From: CAZUCE01 sp964619265
Lineage (GTDB): Bacteria > Planctomycetota > UBA1135 > GCA-002686595
Direction: 5' to 3'
DNA: 27,909 bases
Assembly (NCBI GenBank): GCA_964619265.1
Contig: CAZUCE010000050.1
Location: 1-27,909 of the forward strand
Below are positions 7,750 through 16,563 of this stretch, piece by piece. Below the pieces are notes generated by a model. That model ran no database searches. It worked only from the letters and a program-made list of their open reading frames with translations, and was not told where the DNA came from. How positions within the stretch are numbered: the first letter of the stretch is position 1; each line of letters starts with the position of its first letter. The position numbers and the translations under genes are program-made.

Positions 7750-10700
7750 ATGCTGCTGTCTTGCCTTTTCTGCCTCGCTCAAACCATCGACGTTCACACG
7801 GATGTTCCGACCTGGTACACGTATAGCCCCGCGAATCCAGGAGTCGACCTGAGGTTTGCGGGCCGGCTCGGTCCGGACCTACTGCTGCGCGCGCGAACCG
7901 GCCTGGGTTCAAATCCTCCGGGCACCGGTACCGCCGCCGTGAAGGATTCTTTGTGGTTGAGCGATGGGTCGGCCGCCGGAACAATTCCGATCGCCCAGGT
8001 GGGTTCGACAGCTCCGGACTCCTTGCTGTTCACCATCGATTCCGCGAGCCTCCCGAACGGCGATCAGGTTGTCTTTCTCGATTCACAAAACACGGGCCTG
8101 GAGCCCTTCGTCGTCGACCAAGCGAGCGGGACCGTGCAGCTACTTGAGGACATCGTCCCCGGGCAGGCAGGGTTGTTTCCCAAGAGCGTCGTTCCGTTCG
8201 GCGGGAAAGTGTGGATGAGCTTCAACAATGGGCCGGGCACCGGCTTCTTTGAAACAGACGGAACGCCACTCGGAACTTCGGAGGTCGTGTTTCCGGTCCA
8301 ATCTGCGCTCGTAGAAGCTCCCGAGTTCATCCCAGCAGGTCCGCGCTTGTTCGCCACCGGGCACCTCGGCCACTTGTTTGTGAAGGACTCCGCTGGCGCG
8401 CCCTGGAAGTCCCTTCCATGGCCGGCCGGAGTCGAACTGCTCAGCCCTCTCGGCGGACTGGACGATGGCCGGTTGATTTTGCTCGGCGGCACCTCGGCGA
8501 CTGGCGCCGAACCGTGGGTCACCGATGGAACACCGGCCGGCACATCTGCCCTCGCAGACATTTTCAGTGGTCCGAGCAGCTCCCAAGTCAGGTTCATGGC
8601 GAACTCGGGGGACAAGCTCTACTTCTCAGCTTCCAGCCCCTCGACGGCGCGCGAACCCTGGGTCACCGACGGCACCCTGGCTGGCACCTTCCTGTTGCGT
8701 GATGTCGGCCCCGGAATGGCGCCGGGCATTGACTCTTTTAAGAACAACACCCAAGCGGTCGCCTTCCCCGGCGGTATGTATTTCACCGCCTACGATCTCG
8801 ACGATTCTCTCGGGATGCTGTGGTTCACGGACGGAACCCAAGCTGGAACCGAACGCGTTTCAGGCGCGGTCGCAGCCGGGGCCCCCACCGGTCTGTACGT
8901 CCAGGCATGGAGACTGCATTGGTCGGGGACCGAGCTGTTCGCCTACACGGACATGAACAACGTGATCCTCTCGCACGTGCCCGGTGCAGCCCAGCCCGTG
9001 CAGGTTTCCACGGGCGTAGCGGTGGCGGAATGGCTCGGGGAATTTGGCGGGGCGACTCTGTTCCGTCAGTCCCAGTTCCCGCGGGTCCATCAAATCCAAG
9101 GCGGTTCCTTGTCGACCGCGTTCACGATTGAGGAGATCCTGACCTCGGATCACTCAGCGCCGGAACACATCGAGCGCTCCGGGCTCCAGGGTCGATTCAT
9201 CGCGGACGACGGCCCTTCAGGCCGCGAGTTGCGGCGCATCGACGCCTCGAACGGTCTACCGGACTTCACCTACGAAATCCACAACGGGGTCCTCGATTCC
9301 GAGCCGGACGCGCCTTTTGGAGAAACCCCTCTGGGCCTGGTGTTCGCAGCAAGCGACAACTTCTTTGGACGTGAGCTGCGCCTTGGTGGCGAGCCAGCCC
9401 AGAGCTTCCCGCTGCTTGAGATCGCCGCCGGGCAAGCGAGCACGACCTTCGGAGCGGGGGGCGCGCAACTCGACGGAATCGTCCTGTTCAGTGTGCTGGC
9501 TCCGGCCGATCAAGCAGGTGTTTGGCGCAGCGACGGCACCCCCGGCGGTACTTCGCGGCTCCTCGCCAGCGACACGCCAACCGAGTTTTTGAAAGATCAA
9601 CACGCGCGCTTCGGCGGCCGCGTGTGGTTTGCTTCGGACGGGGCGCTCGTTTCCACCGACGGCGTCCAAGTCACCACCCATGCCTCGAGCGCGCCGGTTT
9701 TGCCCACCGGCGCTCTGTTGCTAGCCCTAGACGACGTGCTTCTGTTCGAAGCCGGTATCGACGGGCCGAGTACCAGCAGCGGCCTCTATGCAACCGATGG
9801 CACCGCGGCCGGAACAACGCTCGTCAGAGACTTCGCGCCCGGTCCCGACTCGGCCCAGTTGCGCGACTTGCAACGGCTCGGTGACCTCGCGATTCTTCGT
9901 GCCACCGATGAGACGCACGGAGAGGAAGTTTGGACCACCGACGGCACGCCTTCGGGAACCTCGATCCTCCTCGACGCCGTCCCCGGCTCGGCCGGCGAGA
10001 TCCTCGATTTGGTCGTTGCCACCGACCAAGCGTTCTTCCTCTCGCGCGCCAACGACCTCTCGACGCCAGACCTTTGGTCGAGCGACGGAACCAGCGCGGG
10101 AACTCAAGTCGTTTCCTCCGGCGACCCGCGGGTCGGCGGCTTGATCGCGACCGAGCTGGTTCCCCTCGCGCGCGGGGTCGTCGGCTTCGCCGGACTCACC
10201 CCCGAACAGGGAACCGAGCCGTGGATCAGCGACGGGACCGCCGCCGGCACGCGCCTTTTGGCAGACACCCTGCCCGGCCCCCGCTCGGGCTTCCCGACCC
10301 AGTTCGCACGCATCGGACGCTTCGTGTTCTGTGACGTGCTGCATCCGGAGCTAGGCCGCGAGTTGTTCCGCTTGCCGTTCACCGACCTCGACGCGGACAC
10401 CGCTGACCCGATCGGATTCGGCTGCGGCGCCATCCTGACCGCCTCTGGCGGCGCGGCGAGCCAAGGCGAGACGCTTCATGTCCAACTCGCTGATCTCGAA
10501 CCGACCGTCCCCGCCGCTTTGCTCGCTGCAGCACCCAGCACGAGCCTGCCCGTCGGTGAGGGTTGCCTTTCCTATGTCGGCGCCTCTCCGCTCGTCCTGA
10601 CGCTCGGCACCTCGACCGCCGAGGGTCGCCTGGACGTTCCCTTGAGCCTCGCAAACAACCCCAGCCTGGTCGGCCAGCGGGTGATCCTGCAAGCGCTCGC

Positions 10701-10773
10701 GGTCCAGGTACCCGGTCCTGTCTTTGGCTTCTTTGAACTGTCCAACGCGCTCGACCTGGTGATCGGCTCCTAA
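7750..10773 (+). CDS. Secreted ELWxxDGT-repeat protein
   Basis: The 1007-residue protein carries at least ten copies of the ELWxxDGTxxGTxLLxD motif (such as LWLSDGSAAGT, PWVTDGTPAGTSAL, LYATDGTAAGTTLV, PWISDGTAAGTRLL), spread from about residue 55 to 840. This repeat is known from large extracellular proteins, probably propeller-like, of unknown function. After residue 870 a separate C-terminal module starts at DPIGFGCGA, with paired cysteines, and ends LSNALDLVIGS; a similar ending occurs in the protein at 15106-16401. The start is uncertain. ATG 7750 gives a short hydrophobic leader (MLLSCLFCLAQT), and TTG 7744 would lengthen it slightly. The open frame runs back to 7513, but that part is Arg-rich and covers the BlaI remnant, so it was left out. 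It appears to be a single-gene unit. Confidence 0.85.
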   Translation: MLLSCLFCLAQTIDVHTDVPTWYTYSPANPGVDLRFAGRLGPDLLLRARTGLGSNPPGTGTAAVKDSLWLSDGSAAGTIPIAQVGSTAPDSLLFTIDSASLPNGDQVVFLDSQNTGLEPFVVDQASGTVQLLEDIVPGQAGLFPKSVVPFGGKVWMSFNNGPGTGFFETDGTPLGTSEVVFPVQSALVEAPEFIPAGPRLFATGHLGHLFVKDSAGAPWKSLPWPAGVELLSPLGGLDDGRLILLGGTSATGAEPWVTDGTPAGTSALADIFSGPSSSQVRFMANSGDKLYFSASSPSTAREPWVTDGTLAGTFLLRDVGPGMAPGIDSFKNNTQAVAFPGGMYFTAYDLDDSLGMLWFTDGTQAGTERVSGAVAAGAPTGLYVQAWRLHWSGTELFAYTDMNNVILSHVPGAAQPVQVSTGVAVAEWLGEFGGATLFRQSQFPRVHQIQGGSLSTAFTIEEILTSDHSAPEHIERSGLQGRFIADDGPSGRELRRIDASNGLPDFTYEIHNGVLDSEPDAPFGETPLGLVFAASDNFFGRELRLGGEPAQSFPLLEIAAGQASTTFGAGGAQLDGIVLFSVLAPADQAGVWRSDGTPGGTSRLLASDTPTEFLKDQHARFGGRVWFASDGALVSTDGVQVTTHASSAPVLPTGALLLALDDVLLFEAGIDGPSTSSGLYATDGTAAGTTLVRDFAPGPDSAQLRDLQRLGDLAILRATDETHGEEVWTTDGTPSGTSILLDAVPGSAGEILDLVVATDQAFFLSRANDLSTPDLWSSDGTSAGTQVVSSGDPRVGGLIATELVPLARGVVGFAGLTPEQGTEPWISDGTAAGTRLLADTLPGPRSGFPTQFARIGRFVFCDVLHPELGRELFRLPFTDLDADTADPIGFGCGAILTASGGAASQGETLHVQLADLEPTVPAALLAAAPSTSLPVGEGCLSYVGASPLVLTLGTSTAEGRLDVPLSLANNPSLVGQRVILQALAVQVPGPVFGFFELSNALDLVIGS

Positions 10774-10820
10774 CTCCGGCGGAGTCGCGCAGCTGGTTGC
10801 TTGCCTAGCAACAACCCAGA

Positions 10821-10890
10821 GCCGGGTTCCTCACGCTGAGCCCGGCCTGGAGAGATCGATCGGCTGGCTCGATCGGCCGGTCCGATCGAT
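10821..10890 (+). terminator. Two stem-loops after the ELWxxDGT gene
   Basis: The first stem pairs 10821-10826 with 10841-10846 (GCCGGG/CCCGGC). The second pairs 10855-10863 with 10882-10890 (9 bp, ATCGATCGG/CCGATCGAT) around an 18-nt loop that contains a further CGATCGG. Neither is followed by a T tract. They lie 50-120 bases after the stop codon and about 110 bases before tldD, so they may end the upstream transcript or act in the tldD leader. Confidence 0.35.
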
Positions 10891-10998
10891 TGAATCCAGC
10901 CGGCCCGTGCGACCGATCCCGGAATTCACCGAGTACCCGCTTGTTGATGCGGGGGAACCCAAGGTGGGCGATTCCGTAGCCGTGATATCTTTCCGGAT

Positions 10999-12459
10999 GT
11001 GAAAGAAGAACTAGCGCCTGATGTGCCTGCCGCCGACTGCGTCCGCGAAGGATTGGATTTGTTTGACGTCGACGAGGGGCAGATCCGTCGCGTCCTCGGC
11101 GCCGCGCTCGAGCGCGGCGCCGACTTCGCGGATCTGTACTTCCAACACCGCAGCAGCCGCTCGATCGGGCTGGAGGATGGCTTGGTCAGCCGGGCTTCCA
11201 GCTCGGTGGATCGCGGGGTCGGAGTGCGGGTCGTGGTCGGCGATCAGACCGGCTACGCCTACTCCGAGCGACTCGAAATGGAGCCCATGATCGCCGCCGC
11301 GCGCACAGCTGCGACGATTGCGGCAGGCGGGTCGGCAGTCGCGCCGCAAGCGATGGAAGCCCGGAGTGTCCCGCAGCTATATCCCCTCAGGCGCCCGATC
11401 GAAGCGGTCTCCGTGGAAGAGACGCTGCCGCTGGTTCAGCGGGTGGAGCAACTCGCGCGCGCCGGCGATTCAAGCGTGGAGAAGGTCAGCGTTTCCTGGG
11501 GAGACTCCGGCGACCAAGTCCTGCTCGCCTCGAGCGATGGAGACTTGTTCGGAGACCGGCGGCCGATGACGCGGCTTGCGCTTTCGATCACCTGCTTGGT
11601 GGACGGGGAGCGACAGACAAACTCGAGCAGCCTGGCCGGGCGCCGAGGAATCGAGTGGTACACCGAGACCCGCCTGAAGGAATTCGTGAAGGATCTAATC
11701 CAACGCACGCTGATCTTGTTTGAAGCGCGGCGTCCTCCGGCGGGTGAACTCCCGGTGGTATTGGCGGCCGGCGCCTCGGGAATCCTGCTGCACGAGGCGG
11801 TTGGGCACGGGATGGAGGCGGACTTCACGCGCAAGGGCATGTCGATCTACGCGGACCAGATCGGCGAGAAGGTGGCCCCAGACGACGTCACCATCGTCGA
11901 CTCAGGATTGCACCCGGGCGAGCGTGGGGCGCTGGCTGTCGACGACGAAGGGCAAGCGACGGAGCGGACAGCGCTGGTCGAAAGCGGCGTGATGCGTTCC
12001 TACCTTCACGACCGGATTTCGGCGCGCCACTACGGGGTCGATCCTACAGGTTCCGGGCGAAGACAGTCGTTTCGCCACGTTCCGATGCCGCGCATGCGAT
12101 GCACGTACATGGAGAACGGGCCGCACACCAGGGAAGAAATCATCGAGTCGATCGATCACGGGGTTGTGTGCGAGAACTTCCAGAATGGACAGGTGCAAAT
12201 TGGTGCCGGAGACTTCACGTTCTTCGTGAAGAACGGCTGGCTGGTGGAGAATGGCAAGGTCACGGCACCCATCAAGGACGTGAACATCATCGGGAACGGC
12301 CCCGAGGCGATTCGGCGTATCCAAATGGTCGCCGGCGATATGAAGCTAGACGACGGAGGCTGGACCTGCGGCAAGGAGGGGCAAAGCGTGCCCGTCAGCC
12401 AAGGCATGCCCACCGTGTTGGTTTCGAAATTAACCGTGGGAGGCAGCCATGCGGAATGA
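10999..12459 (+). CDS. tldD: TldD metalloprotease subunit
   Basis: At 486 residues this is the usual length for TldD, the catalytic half of the TldD/TldE zinc protease heterodimer. That complex acts in the cytoplasm and degrades or trims unfolded peptides (in E. coli, the microcin B17 precursor and the CcdA antitoxin). The zinc motif HEAVGH is at residues 265-270, inside the family signature GILLHEAVGHGMEADF. The conserved Cys of GWTCGKEGQ is at 457, matching the zinc-binding Cys near the TldD C-terminus. The GTG at 10999 is the only reasonable start before a stop and has no Shine-Dalgarno. The gene overlaps tldE by 11 bp, so the two subunits are made from one operon. Confidence 0.93.
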   Translation: MKEELAPDVPAADCVREGLDLFDVDEGQIRRVLGAALERGADFADLYFQHRSSRSIGLEDGLVSRASSSVDRGVGVRVVVGDQTGYAYSERLEMEPMIAAARTAATIAAGGSAVAPQAMEARSVPQLYPLRRPIEAVSVEETLPLVQRVEQLARAGDSSVEKVSVSWGDSGDQVLLASSDGDLFGDRRPMTRLALSITCLVDGERQTNSSSLAGRRGIEWYTETRLKEFVKDLIQRTLILFEARRPPAGELPVVLAAGASGILLHEAVGHGMEADFTRKGMSIYADQIGEKVAPDDVTIVDSGLHPGERGALAVDDEGQATERTALVESGVMRSYLHDRISARHYGVDPTGSGRRQSFRHVPMPRMRCTYMENGPHTREEIIESIDHGVVCENFQNGQVQIGAGDFTFFVKNGWLVENGKVTAPIKDVNIIGNGPEAIRRIQMVAGDMKLDDGGWTCGKEGQSVPVSQGMPTVLVSKLTVGGSHAE

Positions 12460-13762
12460 ACTCGAAGAACGGGCTGCCCAAGCCGTGCAGCTGGCCCTGG
12501 ACTGCGGAGCGGATGACTGCATGGCCTCGGCGAATTGGGGGCGCTCCATCGAGCTCGGTTGGCACGCGGGCGCGGTCGAAAAAATCCAAGAGAGCGACGG
12601 CCTCAAACTGTCGGTTCGGCTGTTCGTTGATGGGCGCTATTCCGCCCACTCTACGAACGACTTTGCGGGTGAGCGGCTGAAGCGATTTCTGACCGATGCG
12701 GTGGCGTTGGCTCGGGCTCTCGAGCCCGATCCGTACCGCAAGATCCTCCCCGAGGAATTCTTCGCGAACCTGCGCGACGTGGAGCTGGATCAAGTGGACC
12801 CAAGCCTCGCCCACCTCGATCGCGAGCGGCGAATGCAGATCGCAGGCGAACTCGCCGCCGCAGCCGAAGCGGACCACGCTGTGATCGGATCCAACTGCAT
12901 GGTCTACGACTACTCCGGAGCGAGCGCTCTGGTCGGGTCGAACGGATTCCGAGCGAGCCGTGAGAGCACCGGCTTGTGGTACGGCGCCGAAGTCTCCCTA
13001 CGCGACGGGGATCGACGCCCAGAATCCAGCCGCTACGTCGGAGGGATCCATGCCGAAGATCTGCCCTCCCCCGGGGAGACCGGCGCCGAAGCCCTGCGCC
13101 GGGTGAAAGCCCGGGTCGGAGCGCACAAGATCGCCAGCCACAAAGGCATGCTGATCCTGACGCCCGAAGCCGCCACCAGCTTCCTGGGCCGATTGATGGG
13201 CGCCCTGACGGCCAGCTCCGTCCAGCAAAAGCGGACCTTCCTTGCCGAGTCCCAGGGCAAGCGCATCGCGAGCCCGAAACTCACCTTGACCGACGATCCG
13301 TTTCGCTCTCGCTCTAGCGCCTCGCGCACCTACGACGGCGACGGGGTAGCACTGACCCAACGTTCCATCGTGAACGAAGGGGTGCTTGAGAACTTCTACG
13401 TGGATGCGTACTACGGAAGAAAGCTCGACTGGGCCCCCAACGGCAATTGCACCACCAACGTGCTGTTCGCCCACGGAGAGCACGACTCCGCCGGGATCCT
13501 CGCAGACGTCGGAAACGGAATCCTCGTCGAATCCTGGCTCGGCGGAAACGCCAACATGACCAGCGGGGACTTCTCCTTCGGCTTCGCTGGCCAGCGGATC
13601 GAAAACGGCGCAGCGGTGGAACCGGTGACCGAAATGAACATCACGGGAAACTACGCCAGCTTGCTCAATCAGCTCGTCGCGGTCGGCAACGACCCCCTAC
13701 CTTGGAGCACGTTCCGGGCGCCGACGCTGGTGTTCGAGGCCGTCGATTTCGCTGGCAGCTGA
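12449..13762 (+). CDS. pmbA: TldE/PmbA protease partner subunit
   Basis: This 437-residue protein is the non-catalytic partner of TldD (PmbA/TldE). It keeps the shared fold: an N-terminal LALDCGADDCMASANWGRSIEL region and the C-terminal GGNANMTSGDFSFGFAGQ and NITGN segments typical of the family. As expected for TldE, it lacks the HExxxH zinc motif. The ATG at 12449 has a strong Shine-Dalgarno (GGGAGG at 12438-12443) within the end of tldD, and the 11-bp overlap implies coupled translation in equal amounts. Nothing in the sequence looks broken. Confidence 0.92.
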   Translation: MRNELEERAAQAVQLALDCGADDCMASANWGRSIELGWHAGAVEKIQESDGLKLSVRLFVDGRYSAHSTNDFAGERLKRFLTDAVALARALEPDPYRKILPEEFFANLRDVELDQVDPSLAHLDRERRMQIAGELAAAAEADHAVIGSNCMVYDYSGASALVGSNGFRASRESTGLWYGAEVSLRDGDRRPESSRYVGGIHAEDLPSPGETGAEALRRVKARVGAHKIASHKGMLILTPEAATSFLGRLMGALTASSVQQKRTFLAESQGKRIASPKLTLTDDPFRSRSSASRTYDGDGVALTQRSIVNEGVLENFYVDAYYGRKLDWAPNGNCTTNVLFAHGEHDSAGILADVGNGILVESWLGGNANMTSGDFSFGFAGQRIENGAAVEPVTEMNITGNYASLLNQLVAVGNDPLPWSTFRAPTLVFEAVDFAGS

Positions 13763-14023
13763 GGACAGGACCGCAGCCGGCAGAAAGGCGTGAGCTTCAC
13801 ATCGCCCGCTCGTGTTCGGCGGTTGTTCCTCCTCAAAACCCAGCCAAAGACACTCAAGCAGCCTCCCGGCGGTAGCGCCGGCGCAGCGTACGGCGCCAGA
13901 GCTGGATAGAAACTTCACCGGGCCCGACGGGCAAGGCTCACGCCGTGGACTGCCTGTAGCTAGACTTAGCGAGGCGGCGGCTGCCTCTGCAGCTCCTGCC
14001 CTACGACCCAACACCCTCCCAAG

Positions 14024-14710
14024 ATGAAGCTCACGACTTTCCCCCTCCTCGCTCTGTGCGGAGCAGCCCTCAGCGGTTTCGCTCTCATCTCCTCCAACAC
14101 GTTCGCACAGGACGCATCCGATGCCCAAGAGGAGGCTGACCCGGCGCAGAAAGAACAGATGCAGGAAAAGCCCGAGGCCATGCCTGCTGGCGAAGAACTA
14201 CACAGCAGCATGGAGCTGCTCGAACAGAGCATGCGCGCCTTGCGTCCACTGATGGGCGATCCGGAGAAGAAGAGTGAAGCGCTCGCCAGCTGCGTGGAGA
14301 TGGAGAAACACCTCCTCGCCAGCCTCCACCACGTGCCGAAGCCGCACAGCGAACTCGAGGACCAGACCGAGGTTGAGTACCAGGTCGAGTTCAAGCGTCG
14401 CATCATGAACGTGTACAGCATCGTCCTCGACATGGAAGTCGCCCTGGATAAGGGCGACACGGACGCGGCTATGACGGTCTACCGATCACTCGGAATGGAG
14501 CGACGCGACGGCCATCAAATTTTCATCCCTGAGGACCAGCAGCGCCGCAACCGCGGTGGCCGCCGGGAAGGAGGCGGTCCCGGTGGACCTGGTGGTCGCG
14601 GTGGCTTCGGCGGATTCGGCGGTCGCGGCGGCGGCGGAAACGGTGGCGGCGGCAACGGTGACGGCGGCGGTGGCAACGGCGGTGACGGTGACGGTGACGG
14701 TGATCAATAG
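14024..14710 (+). CDS. Secreted cytochrome b562-like protein with Gly/Asp-rich tail
   Basis: The 228-residue product starts with a signal peptide (residues 1-28, cleavage expected after NTFA). An acidic Gln/Glu-rich linker follows, then a helical domain from about 56 to 168. The domain begins ELHSSMELLEQSMRALRPLM and ends MERRDGHQIFIPED. This resembles periplasmic cytochrome b562-family four-helix bundles, in which an N-terminal Met and a C-terminal His bind heme; M63 and H164 are the candidates here. No CxxCH is present, so any heme would be non-covalent. Residues 174-228 are a low-complexity tail of Gly with Arg and Phe, later Asn and Asp, ending in repeated GD pairs. The tail is unusual for the family and may bind metal or matrix. 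The heme assignment is inferred from pattern only. Confidence 0.6.
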   Translation: MKLTTFPLLALCGAALSGFALISSNTFAQDASDAQEEADPAQKEQMQEKPEAMPAGEELHSSMELLEQSMRALRPLMGDPEKKSEALASCVEMEKHLLASLHHVPKPHSELEDQTEVEYQVEFKRRIMNVYSIVLDMEVALDKGDTDAAMTVYRSLGMERRDGHQIFIPEDQQRRNRGGRREGGGPGGPGGRGGFGGFGGRGGGGNGGGGNGDGGGGNGGDGDGDGDQ

Positions 14711-14753
14711 GCCGGCCTAAGGTCCTGTCGAGGGCGACCGAGAGGGAAGTCTC

Positions 14754-14784
14754 GCGCCAGTCCAGCCTCTGTTTGGACTGGCGC
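14754..14784 (+). terminator. Perfect 11-bp stem-loop after the cytochrome b562-like gene
   Basis: The arms at 14754-14764 and 14774-14784 (GCGCCAGTCCA/TGGACTGGCGC) are perfectly complementary around a 9-nt loop, 44 bases after the stop codon. There is no T tract. The stem lies between two convergent genes and probably ends transcription from the left. Confidence 0.6.
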
Positions 14785-15105
14785 CCCTCGGCTGCACAAA
14801 GCTGAGCCCGATGGACGCCACAAGGATGGCGCGCTTTTCCGCCGACTAGCTCACCGGCTCTCTTGATGGGGGTTGTCGTTCAGCGGGGCCCAAATCAGCG
14901 CCCGCTTGCTCCTACAACTCGTCGCGACCCGCAGCGGTCCCTTGCCTAGGGGGGGGCCTCCAAGCACAGGCGCAGGCATTGAGAGCCCTCGACTTCGCGC
15001 GCAATCGAGGGCCAGGCCAGAACCAGCAGGCGACGCGAGGTTGCCGTCGCCCGCTAGAGTGCGCCGGTGCCAAGGCACCGCACGCCGGAGATCAAGCGCC
15101 TGCTC
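14785..15105. other. Convergent intergenic region with two further stem-loops
   Basis: No gene was recognised in this 320-base gap between convergent genes. It holds an 8-bp perfect stem (14985-14992 with 15005-15012, GCCCTCGA/TCGAGGGC, 12-nt loop). A 7-bp inverted repeat (15065-15071 with 15074-15080, CGGTGCC/GGCACCG) lies 26 bases after the stop of the minus-strand gene. Both may act as terminators for that gene, though neither has a T tract. Confidence 0.4.
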
Positions 15106-16401
15106 CTACTTGGGGAAGGCGATGAGAGGCGAATTTCCGATCGTGAAGTCGAGCGCGTTCGTCAGACCGATCCCGCCCGACCCTAGGGTCCCGCACTGGG
15201 TGTAGATCGTGGCGCCGATCAGGTTGCACGACGCGGGAAGGTCAAAGGGCAGCTGAAGAAGAGTCCCTGGCGGTCCGAACACGCTCAAGAACTGGGGAAG
15301 GTCGATCAAGAGCGTGCCGATGCCGGGGATCGGGAGGCCGGGGCTCGGAGCCAGCGAAAGGCCCCAGAAATCCAGGACCGGATCTCCAACACCGCCCGGC
15401 GAGGTGACCACGAGGACTGCTGGCGTCGAGAAAAACCCCGAGGAGTTCTCATCGTGTGCGGCGGACCCGGTCCCGGAATTGAAGAACCCGAAGGGCTCGG
15501 CAACCCCTTCGTTCGGGTCGCCCGAGGAGCGAACTAGGACACTCGAGTCTGCGACCGCCTGCTGGATGGACATGTAAAACGATGCGATGCCGAGGTCGCT
15601 ACCCGCGTCGTCGACGAAGTTGAAGGGGCCTCCGGCGCCACAAGCGCCCGTACCGTCACCGGGCGAGTAAATGTCAAAGCAATTGCTGGTCCCCGGAATA
15701 GAGGAAGGCGATTGGCACGTCGCGGAATCCGGAACCATCAAAGTCGGGCCCGTAAGGAGCGGATCGCTGAGGACCCGATAACTCCACCCCACTCCCCCTA
15801 GAGTCGACATGCTAAATCCGGGGAGGTTAAATCCGTCGCCAATCGAAGAAACATCAATCGTCATGGTCCATGTGGCGCCCAGCCCATCACCAGGAACATC
15901 ATCGCCGGGCAAGTCCGTGAGCAGGAATCGCGCGACTTCAACCCCCTTGCCGATGCCCGGGTAATTCGTGCCGTTGCAGTCCCCGAGCTCGAGGAATTCA
16001 AAGTTCGGTTCGGCGTAGAACGCGAGCTCCAGATCGACCACACCGGCTCCGGCCAGGTCTAGTTCTTCGGTGGCGTATTGGATCGTGAACTCACAGACCG
16101 TCGACTCAACCAACGGAACGGAGTTGAATCCCCAGTCCATCCACTCGTCGTCGTTGCCGGGGGTCGAAAAGAAGCCGGACGGCGTCGTGTTGTCGACGGT
16201 CGTCATCGAGCTAGTACCCGTCGTCCCGAAGGAGATCGAATCCGTGAGGACACGCTCGAAGGTCTGGGTTGCCAAATCGTAGCGAATGTGGCGCTCGGGG
16301 CCGTGAGGGCGAACTTGAGCCGCGACCGGAGTTTGAGCCAGGGCGGGTGCGGCGGCCGAGCAGGCCAGCAGGGAGAGGAACAAGCGAGGGACTCGGGACA
16401 T
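15106..16401 (-). CDS. Secreted protein of unknown function with planctomycete-type C-terminal tail
   Basis: The 431-residue protein has a clear signal peptide (MSRVPRLFLSLLACSAAAPALAQ). The mature part is rich in Gly, Asp, Ser and aromatic residues and looks like a beta-rich extracellular protein (FGTTGTSSMTTVDNTTPSGF, DDEWMDWGFNSVPLVE). I recognise no enzyme motif. The last 90 residues contain CNLIGATIYTQCGTLGSGG and GLTNALDFTIGN, a module like the end of the ELWxxDGT protein at 7750. The ATG at 16401 was chosen over an upstream start at 16533 because it places the signal peptide at the N-terminus. Upstream on the same strand is the FG-GAP gene, 162 bases away with a possible terminator in between. 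Confidence 0.8.
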   Translation of the reverse strand: MSRVPRLFLSLLACSAAAPALAQTPVAAQVRPHGPERHIRYDLATQTFERVLTDSISFGTTGTSSMTTVDNTTPSGFFSTPGNDDEWMDWGFNSVPLVESTVCEFTIQYATEELDLAGAGVVDLELAFYAEPNFEFLELGDCNGTNYPGIGKGVEVARFLLTDLPGDDVPGDGLGATWTMTIDVSSIGDGFNLPGFSMSTLGGVGWSYRVLSDPLLTGPTLMVPDSATCQSPSSIPGTSNCFDIYSPGDGTGACGAGGPFNFVDDAGSDLGIASFYMSIQQAVADSSVLVRSSGDPNEGVAEPFGFFNSGTGSAAHDENSSGFFSTPAVLVVTSPGGVGDPVLDFWGLSLAPSPGLPIPGIGTLLIDLPQFLSVFGPPGTLLQLPFDLPASCNLIGATIYTQCGTLGSGGIGLTNALDFTIGNSPLIAFPK

Positions 16402-16505
16402 AACAGGGAACCGGTGGAAGGAGAATTGGGTCAGGAAACCGCGAGCGCCTCGGGACTCAAGGCACCCGCCTTGGGCTCCCACGGGAAGGGACCGCCCGCT
16501 CCCCA

Positions 16506-16523
16506 CTTTTTTCGCCAAAAAAG
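16506..16523 (-). terminator. Short A/T-stem hairpin after the FG-GAP gene
   Basis: A 7-bp inverted repeat (CTTTTTT, four bases, AAAAAAG) lies about 40-60 bases downstream of the minus-strand gene ending at 16564. A second small stem (16458-16463 with 16468-16473) lies further on, in the leader of the next gene. The A/T stem is weak, so this is a tentative terminator. Confidence 0.3.
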
Positions 16524-16563
16524 GGCTCGGCACCCCTTCCTCCCTGCGGGCCCCGGCTTGGCT

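Noticed and set aside
7205..7984. 259-codon minus-strand frame as an intact gene
   Set aside because: Its first 150 residues lie antisense to the ELWxxDGT gene and are Arg/Pro-rich; only the BlaI-like part is meaningful.
14486..14707. Antisense Val/Thr/Ala-rich frame opposite the Gly-rich tail
   Set aside because: It is the expected complement of Gly/Asp codon repeats, not a gene.
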